A stretch of DNA of 64,000 nucleotides from Winogradskyella sp. (lineage in GTDB: Bacteria > Bacteroidota > Bacteroidia > Flavobacteriales > Flavobacteriaceae): assembly GCA_030149175.1 (NCBI GenBank), contig JASBSA010000099.1:1-64000 (forward strand), written 5' to 3'. The translations under genes were made by a program, and so were the position numbers. The notes under the pieces were generated by a model. The model was not told where the DNA came from, made no database searches, and worked only from the letters and a program-made list of their open reading frames with translations. Shown here one piece after another: positions 45,529 through 55,386 of the stretch (its first letter is position 1; each line of letters opens with the position of its first letter).

Positions 45529-48288
45529 TTATAAAGTATATGTCAACCTAAACGTAATAAATCGTGGCTGTACAAAGGTTTCGGAACTAAATACTGAAAT
45601 AGTACCTGCACCATTACTAATGTTAGAATCGATATCTAATAAGTTAGACGCTCTTAGGGAGTATTCCCATTTGGCGTCTCTATCTTTTCTGTAACGTAGT
45701 GACGCATCCCAAGTTTTAAATACTTGTGTTTGCCCATTACCTTCTTGCTCGTTGTAGGTAAACTCGGTAACAAAAGTAAGGGCATTCCAAATGTAAGCAT
45801 CGAACTCTATAGACGGCGCTCTGGTTATAAACTTAGTGGTATTATTACCTTGGTCATTATCTCGTTCTGTAAATCTGTAGCGCAATCTTACATTTGGTGC
45901 TTCTCTAAAGTTTGTTCTTAACTCTGGTGAATAGGTTTGTGTAAAACTCTTGTTTATAGAAGGGTTTTCTACACTTTGAATAAATTGATTAAACTTACTG
46001 TAATTGAAATTAGCTCCAAAACGTGCTCTAATTTTTCCAAAGGTACGCTCCACACGCCCAAATAAAGACGCATTCTCGTCCGCAAATTGTGAGTTGAAGA
46101 ACGAACTCGTTCTAATAACACTTTCAAAATTGGTTAACGAACGGATTTGATCTTCGTTTTTACTATAGTTAGCACCTGCAAATACGTTGGTATAATTAAA
46201 CAAGTTAAAACTGCTGTAAAACAATCTAAAGTTATGAGATAACGCATTCTGCAATTCTGGATTACCATATTGTATACTGTTAAAGTTATTGAGCACCAAG
46301 CCTTCAGCAATATTGGTAACGTCCGTAAAGGTATTTTGCATATTGTAATTAAACTGCAAGGATTCACTCTTTTTAAATTGAATACGAGCTTCAAAATCTG
46401 GCAATACATTAAAGAAGTTATCTTTAAATGTGTCTCCGTTTTGAGTGTTTTGATTGCTATAAGCATGGAAGGACACACCTGGTGTAAAGGTGAATTTCCC
46501 TGTTTTAAACCTGTAATGCACACCTAAATACACATCACTAAAGCGATATTCTACATTGTCGTTTTCTGCAGAAAGCAACTCACCTTCATTCGTTATAGTC
46601 GGTGTAGGATCTAAACGTGTACCATCATCCAAAAACTGAAAAATATTAGAGTTAAATTTCTGGTTGCTGAAGATTGTTCCTAAGGTAAGGTTAATGTTAC
46701 TTTTGGAATTCAAAATATTATAATAATCTAACTTAGCATCTAATTGGTTGCTCTTTACACGTCTTTCCTGGTTTAAATCATAACTCAACTGGTTTAGATC
46801 TAAGCCCAAGCCTGTTGCCGTGTTATCAAAAGCATCATTCTCATCATCTAAAATAGCGTTGTAAAACGGATCTTCATCCTTAATTAAATGCTGTGCTTCA
46901 AAAGCGAAGATGTTGTTTTCGTTTAGGGTGTAGTAATAATTCAAGTTTTGATTGATGCTAAAAGGTTTTACTTGATCTACTTGATTAGTATTTCCTACTA
47001 CCGAAGAAAACAAATTCTGACGTTCTTCATCATCAGAAGTACGCGCTAACACATCATAATCTAATTGATTATTTACATTAGGTTTATAGGAGGCACTTAA
47101 CTTAGCAATTAATTGATTAGTTGCTTCTCTACCAGTGGATGTAGTTTCCTCATTTGGAGGTATATTAGATTCATCAATGGGAGTGTTTGGATCGTCTTCT
47201 ACCTCAATATACTCAATAACATTATTCTCTCGTGTTCTTAATCGGCTACTGTTATAAATTAAAAAACCACTTAAGTCTAGCGCTTTATTAGGTGAATAAC
47301 TAAAGTTGGCTGAGGTTAGTTTGGTGATTACCTCTTGAGCGTTGGCTATGTTGGTTAACCCTCCTAGTCCGTTATCGCCTAAATTTATATTTGTACCACT
47401 GGTTCTACTTGGTAACCTAAAGCCACCTCCAAAACCTCTTAGGTCTCTATTGGTTAATGCTACTTCACCAATATTATTCATATCACCAATAAGGTTAATA
47501 CTGTATTTTGGACTGTAATAAAATAGTTTTGGCTGTACGAGGTATAACTCATCATTTGGAGAAGGTGCTGCACCTGCACCAGCGGTAACATCACCAAACC
47601 AGAAGTTCTTTTTGCCTTCTTTTAATTTAATATTGATCGCTACGTTATCTTGATTGTTCTGAACACCTCTCAATTGACCAACCTCTGCATAATTACGAAG
47701 TACCTGTACTTTATCTACCGCATTGGACGGTATATTCTTTGTAGCTAATTTAGTATCTCCATCAAAGAAATCTTTCCCTTCAACCATTATTTTAGAAACT
47801 GCCTTCCCCTCGACTTCAATCTGGCCATCATCATTTATTTCTACACCTGGTAGTTTTGCCAATACATCTTCTAATTTTCGTTCGGATCCATTTTTAAAAG
47901 AGTCTGCGTTGTAAATGAGTGTGTCACCTTTTATGGTTACAGGCATTTCATAGGTTAACTCTACAGCATCCAAAGCATTATCTGGCATTAAGGTAAAATC
48001 CTTGGTAATATCAGTTTCGGCTGTGCTAATTATTTCTTCATAAGTTGTAAGACCTATGTAACTTACCTGTAATTTGTATTTTCCGTTTTTACCTAAAGAC
48101 AAAATATATTTTCCTTTGTCATTGGTAACAGCATAAGATTCCAAACCATTTGTTTCTTGATTAATAGCAATAACATTAGCCAATTCTAATGGTGTACCAA
48201 TACTATCTTTTACCACACCTTGCATTTTGATTTGAGCAAAAGTGTTGCCAGCCACTACTAAACATAGTAGCATTAAAATGTTCTTCAT
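45529..48288 (-). CDS. Outer-membrane beta-barrel / TonB-dependent receptor-like protein with N-terminal carboxypeptidase-like domain
   Basis: QGVVKDSIGTPLELANVIAINQ; DVLAKLPGVEINDDGQIEVEGKAVSKIMVEGKDFFDGD plug-like; aromatic C-terminal strand PRFITFRLTYTL. Confidence 0.85.
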   Translation of the reverse strand: MKNILMLLCLVVAGNTFAQIKMQGVVKDSIGTPLELANVIAINQETNGLESYAVTNDKGKYILSLGKNGKYKLQVSYIGLTTYEEIISTAETDITKDFTLMPDNALDAVELTYEMPVTIKGDTLIYNADSFKNGSERKLEDVLAKLPGVEINDDGQIEVEGKAVSKIMVEGKDFFDGDTKLATKNIPSNAVDKVQVLRNYAEVGQLRGVQNNQDNVAINIKLKEGKKNFWFGDVTAGAGAAPSPNDELYLVQPKLFYYSPKYSINLIGDMNNIGEVALTNRDLRGFGGGFRLPSRTSGTNINLGDNGLGGLTNIANAQEVITKLTSANFSYSPNKALDLSGFLIYNSSRLRTRENNVIEYIEVEDDPNTPIDESNIPPNEETTSTGREATNQLIAKLSASYKPNVNNQLDYDVLARTSDDEERQNLFSSVVGNTNQVDQVKPFSINQNLNYYYTLNENNIFAFEAQHLIKDEDPFYNAILDDENDAFDNTATGLGLDLNQLSYDLNQERRVKSNQLDAKLDYYNILNSKSNINLTLGTIFSNQKFNSNIFQFLDDGTRLDPTPTITNEGELLSAENDNVEYRFSDVYLGVHYRFKTGKFTFTPGVSFHAYSNQNTQNGDTFKDNFFNVLPDFEARIQFKKSESLQFNYNMQNTFTDVTNIAEGLVLNNFNSIQYGNPELQNALSHNFRLFYSSFNLFNYTNVFAGANYSKNEDQIRSLTNFESVIRTSSFFNSQFADENASLFGRVERTFGKIRARFGANFNYSKFNQFIQSVENPSINKSFTQTYSPELRTNFREAPNVRLRYRFTERDNDQGNNTTKFITRAPSIEFDAYIWNALTFVTEFTYNEQEGNGQTQVFKTWDASLRYRKDRDAKWEYSLRASNLLDIDSNISNGAGTISVFSSETFVQPRFITFRLTYTL

Positions 48289-48309
48289 TTTTTGATTGTG
48301 TTAGATTTT

Positions 48310-49197
48310 TTAATTTCTTCTCCCTCTATCTCCTCTGCGTCCACCATACATTTCACGCATTTCCTGCATTTTTTTAGTGATGATCTCATTGTACTCAGCT
48401 TTGGTAACCTCATCACCTTTTTCAGGTTTTTCTATGACTTCTTTTTCTTCGGGATTCATAACTATTTTAGTGCAGAGAATAGTTGTTCGGTCTGCATTAA
48501 TTTCTAGAATTAAACCTGGCAAACCCCAATAATCATCTGGCCCTTGATTGATTGGCACCTGAGGTGTGTACCATGCTACTACCTCTATTGTTTTTGGTAC
48601 TTCAATCTCGTTCATTGGGTCGTTATCTTTTTTTATAGAATCATTTTTCTTCTCGCTATCCTTTTTATTTTCATCTCTATCTCTTCTTCGTCTCATGCTT
48701 CGCCAGTCAAACTCATCAACAGTTTTTATAGCTGTGGCTTTAAAACAAGTGTACTGACCAATTTGCTTGGTTTCTGTACCCATTTTCCATTCTAAAGATT
48801 TTAATTCGTCTTTGATTAAAAATTGTTTACCAAAAAACTCCTGATCTTGCAGCAATTCTTTAGACTTAACATTTTTATATTTTGGACCACCTGTAAAACT
48901 ACTTGCAAAACCTCCCCAACCTCTTCCTGAACCTGGCGCTTCTAATTTTTCGTCTTCTTTATAAATTGACTCTTCCTTATTAAAGGTCAAGATGTATTCT
49001 TTTTCAAGAAAGCTTTTCATTCGCTCTTCGATACGCTTTTTTTGTTCGGCACTCATTTCTCGTCCTCCCCATTGATCTAAATCCATAGTAGTTTTAGACA
49101 TGTAATAGGCTTTGCCTTGAAAATTTTGTTGGGCAAATGAATTGGTAAAAAAGCATAACAAAACTAAGAAGGTAAGTTTTTGAAGTAATTTTTTCAT
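48310..49197 (-). CDS. GLPGLI family protein (copy 1)
   Basis: YWGLPGLILEINADRTTILCTKIVMNP. Confidence 0.9.
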   Translation of the reverse strand: MKKLLQKLTFLVLLCFFTNSFAQQNFQGKAYYMSKTTMDLDQWGGREMSAEQKKRIEERMKSFLEKEYILTFNKEESIYKEDEKLEAPGSGRGWGGFASSFTGGPKYKNVKSKELLQDQEFFGKQFLIKDELKSLEWKMGTETKQIGQYTCFKATAIKTVDEFDWRSMRRRRDRDENKKDSEKKNDSIKKDNDPMNEIEVPKTIEVVAWYTPQVPINQGPDDYWGLPGLILEINADRTTILCTKIVMNPEEKEVIEKPEKGDEVTKAEYNEIITKKMQEMREMYGGRRGDRGRRN

Positions 49198-49308
49198 GTT
49201 ATAGTTTAATCTTGATTAACAAATGTAAATGTATTGTTCTAAGTGCTTACTTAGACCTCTTTAGATGCCATTTGTTGAATTTAATTGCGTTAAACTTATG
49301 TTAATAAA

Positions 49309-50193
49309 TTAGCCTCTTCGTCTTCCTATTCGATTATTTCGAAATTCTTTCATCTTATCTACTATGGTTTTCTGATACTCTGCTTTGGTGGTTTCCTTAC
49401 CTTTATCTGGCACAATAATTTCTAATTTCTCTTTTGGATTTAAAACTATTTTGGTACACAACATAGTGGTATTTCCAGCACTGACTTCTAGAATTAAACC
49501 TGGTAAACCCCAATATTCTAAAGGACCATGCCCTACCGGAATCTGGGGAGAATACCATGCTTCTACATCTGTCATATCTACACTAGGATCATTGGTTGTT
49601 CTACTTATGGAATCGCTTTGTTTTTCTGTATTGCTATCTTCATTACGCAATCTGCTCCAAGAAAAATCATACCAAGCCAATTCACTTGTTGGAATAGATG
49701 CCGTAGCCTTAAAGCACGTATAGTTTCCTATTTGTTTCGTTTCCTTGTCCAATTTCCAATTAATGTCTTGTAACTTATCCTTTACCAAAAACTTTTTTCC
49801 ATAAAACTCTTGACTCTGAATTTGAGTGTTGGTTTTAACATTTTTATATTGCTTACCAGGTGAGAAATTTTTTCCCCAAGAATCTGTAGCACCTGTCATA
49901 GCATCTAGTTTTTCATCTTCATAAAACAAGGCCTCTTCTTTGTTAAAAGTTAAGATGTATTCCTTTTCTAACCTATTCTTTAACCTAGCTTCTATTTGCT
50001 TTTTCTGTGCCTCACTCAATCGCTCTCCCCATCTTCCAAGTTCCATTTTAGATTTAGACACATAAAATGCTTGACCTTGAAAATCATCATTTACAGCCTC
50101 GTAATTAGAACTTAAATTCGTTTTCAGTTCTGGCAAAAAACCTATGAGAAATAAAAAGATAACAACGCCGAATTTTAAGAATATTGATTTCAT
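49309..50193 (-). CDS. GLPGLI family protein (copy 2)
   Basis: YWGLPGLILEVSAGNTTMLCTKIVLNPKEK. Confidence 0.9.
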   Translation of the reverse strand: MKSIFLKFGVVIFLFLIGFLPELKTNLSSNYEAVNDDFQGQAFYVSKSKMELGRWGERLSEAQKKQIEARLKNRLEKEYILTFNKEEALFYEDEKLDAMTGATDSWGKNFSPGKQYKNVKTNTQIQSQEFYGKKFLVKDKLQDINWKLDKETKQIGNYTCFKATASIPTSELAWYDFSWSRLRNEDSNTEKQSDSISRTTNDPSVDMTDVEAWYSPQIPVGHGPLEYWGLPGLILEVSAGNTTMLCTKIVLNPKEKLEIIVPDKGKETTKAEYQKTIVDKMKEFRNNRIGRRRG

Positions 50194-50295
50194 GACTAAA
50201 CAGTTTGGTTAATTATTTTGTTTAACAAATATATTTAATCATTAAACAATAATTTGCTGTTTATCATAAAATTAACAAGCCATATTACTTTTAAT

Positions 50296-51147
50296 TTAAC
50301 CACCAATAGTTATACTAAAGCTACTACCGTCATTTCTATCTCCTTTTTTTGGCCTGAATCGCTCCATCATTTCCTTAGCCTTCTTTTCCATGATGTCATC
50401 ATACTTTTCTTGGTTAACTTCTTTACCTTTATCTGGCTCAGTAATATCTATCTTTTCTTTAGGGTTAAGTACAATCTTACTACACACAATCGTCAACTTT
50501 CCATCATGAACTTCTAAAATTAAACCTGGTAGTCCTTGATAGTTGTCTGGCCCATGATTAACAGGGATTTGCGGTGTGTACCATGCTGTAACTGTTCGTT
50601 CTTCCATCTCTGGCTCTTTATCTTCTTCATCTTCTTCTCCATTAATAACCACTCTTGGTTTTTCAATAGTTTTGGTAAAAGTGGCTTTGTAACAAGGGTA
50701 TTCACCAATATATTTGGTTTCAGAACCTAACTGCCACTCAATCTTTTCAATATTATCTTTAACCAAAAAGATTTTACCATAAGTATCTACCTGCTCGGTG
50801 TATCTTTGCTCTTTTGTGTTTTTGTATAACACATCAGAGCCTCCTCCGCCTCCAATAGAGACGATCTGAAATTCACCTCCCATACCAACATTGGGCTTGC
50901 CTAATTCTTCCTCCTGCTTATAGGTAGATTCTTCTTTATTGAAGCTAAGCGTAAATGTTTTTTGGAATTGCTTTTTCATCATCTCCAACATTTTGGTTTG
51001 CATCTCGTCATTCATCTGAGTGCTATCTAGCTTAATGTCTACTTTTCGCTGTGTCTTGTATGTTGCTATACCTTGAAAGTCTTGTGCATTAACAGCCGTA
51101 AAAACAGCTGTCAATAGCAAAACTATAACTCTAACAATTGTTGTCAT
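50296..51147 (-). CDS. GLPGLI family protein (copy 3)
   Basis: YQGLPGLILEVHDGKLTIVCSKIVLNPKEK. Confidence 0.9.
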   Translation of the reverse strand: MTTIVRVIVLLLTAVFTAVNAQDFQGIATYKTQRKVDIKLDSTQMNDEMQTKMLEMMKKQFQKTFTLSFNKEESTYKQEEELGKPNVGMGGEFQIVSIGGGGGSDVLYKNTKEQRYTEQVDTYGKIFLVKDNIEKIEWQLGSETKYIGEYPCYKATFTKTIEKPRVVINGEEDEEDKEPEMEERTVTAWYTPQIPVNHGPDNYQGLPGLILEVHDGKLTIVCSKIVLNPKEKIDITEPDKGKEVNQEKYDDIMEKKAKEMMERFRPKKGDRNDGSSFSITIGG

Positions 51148-51159
51148 TTTTGATTAGTT

Positions 51160-51528
51160 TTAATTATTATAATATTTAATAGCTGATTTTCTTAGCCTAG
51201 AAACTAAAGTTAAGAATTCTTCTGGTTCGCCCGTATTACCTTCAATTTTATAGGTCATAGTGGACTTTTTTCCGTTAGACATCATGGTTCCATTACAAAC
51301 CAGACTAAATGAAATAGCTTCGTTGGGATCTGCTTCATTCAAAATTTCTTTAATGTCTTCCACTTTAAAAGTGTTTTCAATATCTTTTGCTGAATCTACA
51401 GTAACCACGACCTCCAAATTTGAGATTTTGGTCTGTGAAAGATTACTTGTTTTACCATTTAACTGGTTTTGACTTAATGCTGCTGTTGCAATTGTTAGCA
51501 TTAAGCATGTGAACATTTTTTTAAACAT
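51160..51528 (-). CDS. Hypothetical secreted protein, first gene of the GLPGLI cluster
   Basis: Signal peptide MFKKMFTCLMLTIATAALSQ. Confidence 0.65.
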   Translation of the reverse strand: MFKKMFTCLMLTIATAALSQNQLNGKTSNLSQTKISNLEVVVTVDSAKDIENTFKVEDIKEILNEADPNEAISFSLVCNGTMMSNGKKSTMTYKIEGNTGEPEEFLTLVSRLRKSAIKYYNN

Positions 51529-51586
51529 AACTGTCGTTTTATTGATTAATACATCACAAATATCTACAGTAAGTTTTATTCTTTGA

Positions 51587-51612
51587 GTTAACTAGTGTTA
51601 ACGTGTGTTAAC
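51587..51612. promoter_or_regulatory. Triple GTTAAC array, 10-bp periodic, candidate response-regulator operator
   Basis: GTTAAC-TAGT-GTTAAC-GTGT-GTTAAC read directly at 51587, 51597, 51607. Confidence 0.75.
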
Positions 51613-51652
51613 CGATTGATGCTAAGTAGTTTTTTACAATTACTTTTGAAAT

Positions 51653-53152
51653 ATGAACGATAAAAGATATAAATGGATTTTATATACCATAGTAGCTGTT
51701 ATAGCAGTTACAATTGGCATACAAGTGTTTTGGAACTACAAAAACTACCAATCCAATAAACAACAACTTGTTAATGATGTACAAATAAGTTTAGATAAAG
51801 CAGTTGATGATTATTATGCCGCTCTTGCCGAACGCACTACAGTAGGAATCTTTTTAGAAGGAGACCAACAAAAAGACCCATTGAATGAGGAAGGGCATAT
51901 TAAAAAGTTTTTACAGCAAATTGACACTGACTCTTTTGGTTTTAAGAATATAGATAAAATAGATATTAGTAATATAGAGGGTGTTACCGTACTTAGAGGT
52001 TTTAAGGCAGATTCTATGTCTAAAGTTATAGATGAACAAATAAAACCTTCCAAAGCAGAAGATTTTAAAAAGAAACTAGATAGCATCAAGCAAAATAAAA
52101 ATATCAAGGATATTTCTGAATTTGAAATTTTAACTTCCAAGATAGTAGTATCCATAAGTAATGACAGCTTAGATCTTATAGAATTGGATAGTTTGGTAAG
52201 GCAAGAATTTTTAAGAAAGAAACTTTATTTAGATTATAATTTACATTTCAATAGAGTAAAAAACAAAGACTCGTTACCAAGTTTAAAGAACAAACTACAT
52301 ACCTCATCAAAATCCACCTTTTTACCAAAAGGAAGTCACTTAGGCATTAGTTTCACCAACGAAACTAAACTTGTGTTAAAACGAAGTTTGGGAGGTATTC
52401 TTATTTCCACTTTACTAATTGCTGCGGTTATAAGTAGTCTCTTTTATCTTCTTATGATTATTAAACACCAAAAGCAATTAGCCGAAGTAAAAAACGACCT
52501 AATCAGTAATATTACGCACGAGTTTAAAACACCAATTGCCACTATAGGAGTAGCTTTGGAAAGTATTAGCAACTTTAATGCTATTGAGGACAAAGAAAAA
52601 ACCAAGAACTATGTTAACATGTCTTCACAGCAATTAGACAAGCTGAATCTTATGGTTGAAAAATTATTAGAAACCGCAACCTTAGACAGTGACAAATTAG
52701 AGCTTAAAAAAGAGTGTATAGATGTAGTAACGCTTCTTAATGACTTATCTAGACGCTACAAAATTCAGTTTCCAGAAAAGGAATTCAACACAAGTCTAAA
52801 AGTTGAACATTTAGAAACTAAGGTCGATGTTTTTCATTTTGAAAATGCGCTGAACAACATACTAGACAATGCGGTAAAATACGGTGGCAAAATTATTTCT
52901 GTAGATCTAATTCCAAAAGAAAAGAGTTTTGACATTCTAATTTCAGACAACGGAAACATATTATCTAAAGCTAACAAGGAACGTATTTTTGAAAAATTCT
53001 ATCGTGTGCCAAAAGGAAATACACACGATGTAAAAGGGTTTGGTATTGGCTTATACTACACAAAATCAATAATCGAAAAACATGGTGGAACTATAAATGT
53101 AGATCTCAGCAGAGATTTAACTACATTTAAAATTACATTACCAAATGGCTGA
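51653..53152 (+). CDS. Sensor histidine kinase
   Basis: Two TM segments, H-box NITHEFKTPIATI, N-box ALNNILDNAVKYG, G-box GFGIGLYYTKSI. Confidence 0.94.
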   Translation: MNDKRYKWILYTIVAVIAVTIGIQVFWNYKNYQSNKQQLVNDVQISLDKAVDDYYAALAERTTVGIFLEGDQQKDPLNEEGHIKKFLQQIDTDSFGFKNIDKIDISNIEGVTVLRGFKADSMSKVIDEQIKPSKAEDFKKKLDSIKQNKNIKDISEFEILTSKIVVSISNDSLDLIELDSLVRQEFLRKKLYLDYNLHFNRVKNKDSLPSLKNKLHTSSKSTFLPKGSHLGISFTNETKLVLKRSLGGILISTLLIAAVISSLFYLLMIIKHQKQLAEVKNDLISNITHEFKTPIATIGVALESISNFNAIEDKEKTKNYVNMSSQQLDKLNLMVEKLLETATLDSDKLELKKECIDVVTLLNDLSRRYKIQFPEKEFNTSLKVEHLETKVDVFHFENALNNILDNAVKYGGKIISVDLIPKEKSFDILISDNGNILSKANKERIFEKFYRVPKGNTHDVKGFGIGLYYTKSIIEKHGGTINVDLSRDLTTFKITLPNG

Positions 53153-53828
53153 AAAAATAAAACTACTCCTTGCTGAAGACGAAGCAGCGTTAGGACAAAT
53201 CATAAAAGAAAGTTTGGAAACCCGTGATTTTGAAGTCATCCTCTGTGATAATGGCGAAAAAGCATTTGAAAAATACCAATCCGAGCAACCAGAACTATTG
53301 GTATTGGATGTTATGATGCCCAAAAAAGACGGTTTCACTTTAGCAAAAGATGTTAGAGCAATTGACGATGCAATTCCTATTATTTTTTTAACTGCTAAAT
53401 CTCAAACAGCAGATGTGGTAGAAGGGTTTTCTATTGGAGGCAATGACTATCTTAAAAAACCTTTCAGCATGGAAGAACTTATTGTACGTATTCATAATTT
53501 ACTGAATCGTACCAAAGTTCAAAAAACATCTGAAAGTTTGGTCATTGGAAAATACACTTTTGACTTCCCGAAACAACAACTTAGCTTTCAAGATGAAGAA
53601 GCGATACAACTTACACATCGAGAATCCCATTTGTTATTTCACCTCATAAAAAACAAGAATCAAGTTTTAGATCGTTCTTTAATCCTTAACAAACTTTGGG
53701 GAACAGACGATTTTTTCTCTGCTAGGAGCATGGATGTCTTTATAACTAAACTCAGAAAAAAACTAGACAAAGACGAAAGTCTTCAGATTATAAATGTCCG
53801 TGGGTATGGTTATAAACTCACGGATTAA
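53145..53828 (+). CDS. OmpR/PhoB-family response regulator
   Basis: LLAEDEAALG, LLVLDVMMPKKDG, winged-helix TKLRKKLDKDESLQIINVRGYGYKL; overlaps kinase stop. Confidence 0.95.
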   Translation: MAEKIKLLLAEDEAALGQIIKESLETRDFEVILCDNGEKAFEKYQSEQPELLVLDVMMPKKDGFTLAKDVRAIDDAIPIIFLTAKSQTADVVEGFSIGGNDYLKKPFSMEELIVRIHNLLNRTKVQKTSESLVIGKYTFDFPKQQLSFQDEEAIQLTHRESHLLFHLIKNKNQVLDRSLILNKLWGTDDFFSARSMDVFITKLRKKLDKDESLQIINVRGYGYKLTD

Positions 53829-53920
53829 GGCATTATACTATTTTTGTCTTGTTGAATTCTTGTCTGCCGAAAGACAGGTATTTCAGCAACTCCATTAATT
53901 CTTAAACCTATATTTTTAAA

Positions 53921-53948
53921 AAGATTCTGAAACTAGTTCAGAATGACA
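53921..53948. repeat. Dispersed palindromic repeat aagattctgaaactagttcagaatgaca
   Basis: Same architecture as 2629-2657 (gatcctgaaacaagttcaggatgaca). Confidence 0.75.
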
Positions 53949-53985
53949 CAATCATTGGTGCAATTTTTGTATTTTTCTGTCTTAT

Positions 53986-54768
53986 ATGAAGTGTTTAGTT
54001 TATTCCCTTTTTCTAATTAGTCTTCCACTCTGTGCTCAAGATAACGTACAGATGCAAATTGAAGATTCAACCAAAATACAGGCTAAATCCGTTTTTGGAA
54101 TAGATACGTTTGGCACACTATATTATGCCACAGATAATAACACCTTTAATAAAAAAACGAAGGATACAACCATAACTTATGCTAACTTTCAACTTGGAGA
54201 AATCACAACAGCAAATAGTTTTAATCCATTAAAAATCAATCTTTTTTATAAGGATTTCAATACTGTTGTTATTTTAGACAATCGTTTGGCAGAAGTATTT
54301 AAAGTAGACTTTAACACACTTCAAGATTATAAGAATGTAAGCTTTGTTTCTACAGGCTTTGACAATACACTTTGGATTTTTAATCAAGACCTACAACAAT
54401 TAGAATTGTACGATTACAAAACCAATAAAATAAAGCAAAAAACGGTCCCAATACAGTCGGAGGTTTTAGATCTAAAAAGCGATTACAACAATTGCTACAT
54501 GCTTACCGAAAAGTATCTTTACGTCTACAATTATTTTGGAAGTCTTATTGCGAAGCACACAAATACTGGATACAAAAGCATGGCATTTAGTAAAGCTCAT
54601 TTAGTTTTAAGAAAAGAAAACAATCTCTTTTTACTTTCTAAAAACAGTAATGAAATAAAACCTATCGAGCACCCAAATTTGTTAATAAGTCAGTTTTTGG
54701 TAACCAACGAAACCTTGTATATTTACCACGACGAAATTCTGCGTCAATACCAACTAAAATTACAATAA
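53986..54768 (+). CDS. Hypothetical secreted protein, beta-propeller-like repeats
   Basis: Signal peptide; long ORF abutting the dNK gene. Confidence 0.55.
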   Translation: MKCLVYSLFLISLPLCAQDNVQMQIEDSTKIQAKSVFGIDTFGTLYYATDNNTFNKKTKDTTITYANFQLGEITTANSFNPLKINLFYKDFNTVVILDNRLAEVFKVDFNTLQDYKNVSFVSTGFDNTLWIFNQDLQQLELYDYKTNKIKQKTVPIQSEVLDLKSDYNNCYMLTEKYLYVYNYFGSLIAKHTNTGYKSMAFSKAHLVLRKENNLFLLSKNSNEIKPIEHPNLLISQFLVTNETLYIYHDEILRQYQLKLQ

Positions 54769-54771
54769 ATT

Positions 54772-55386
54772 ATGCATTTTGCTATTGCTGGAAATATAGG
54801 AGCAGGAAAGACGACGTTGACTAAAATGTTAGCCAAACACTACAAATGGGAAGCCCAATTAGAGGATGTAGTAGACAACCCATACTTAGATGATTTTTAC
54901 AATCAAATGGAACGTTGGAGTTTTAACCTACAGGTATATTTTCTAAACAGCAGATTTCGTCAGATTAATCAGATTCAAAATAGTGGTAAAGACATAATAC
55001 AGGACAGAACCATCTATGAGGATGCGCATATCTTTGCTCCTAACTTGCACGCTATGGGCTTAATGACCAATCGCGATTTTGAAAATTACTCATCGTTGTT
55101 TGAATTGATGGAATCCTTTGTTAAAGGACCTGATTTATTGATTTACCTAAGAAGCTCTATTCCTAATTTGGTAGCTCAGATCCATAAACGCGGTCGTGAT
55201 TACGAAAACACCATTAGTATCGACTACTTGAGCCGTCTTAACGAGCGATACGAAGCTTGGATTACCAAATACGACAAGGGTAATTTATTAATTATTGACG
55301 TTGATAATTTAGACTTTGTTGCCAATCCTGAAGATTTAGGTGGTATCATCAATAAAATTGATGCAGAAATCAATGGTTTATTTTAA
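54772..55386 (+). CDS. Deoxynucleoside kinase family protein
   Basis: IAGNIGAGKTTLTKMLAKHY P-loop, QDRTIYEDAHIFA. Confidence 0.92.
   Translation: MHFAIAGNIGAGKTTLTKMLAKHYKWEAQLEDVVDNPYLDDFYNQMERWSFNLQVYFLNSRFRQINQIQNSGKDIIQDRTIYEDAHIFAPNLHAMGLMTNRDFENYSSLFELMESFVKGPDLLIYLRSSIPNLVAQIHKRGRDYENTISIDYLSRLNERYEAWITKYDKGNLLIIDVDNLDFVANPEDLGGIINKIDAEINGLF

Noticed and set aside
46134-46523. 129-aa minus-strand ORF inside the OMP gene
   Set aside because: Alternate frame of the 919-aa beta-barrel gene; no independent support.
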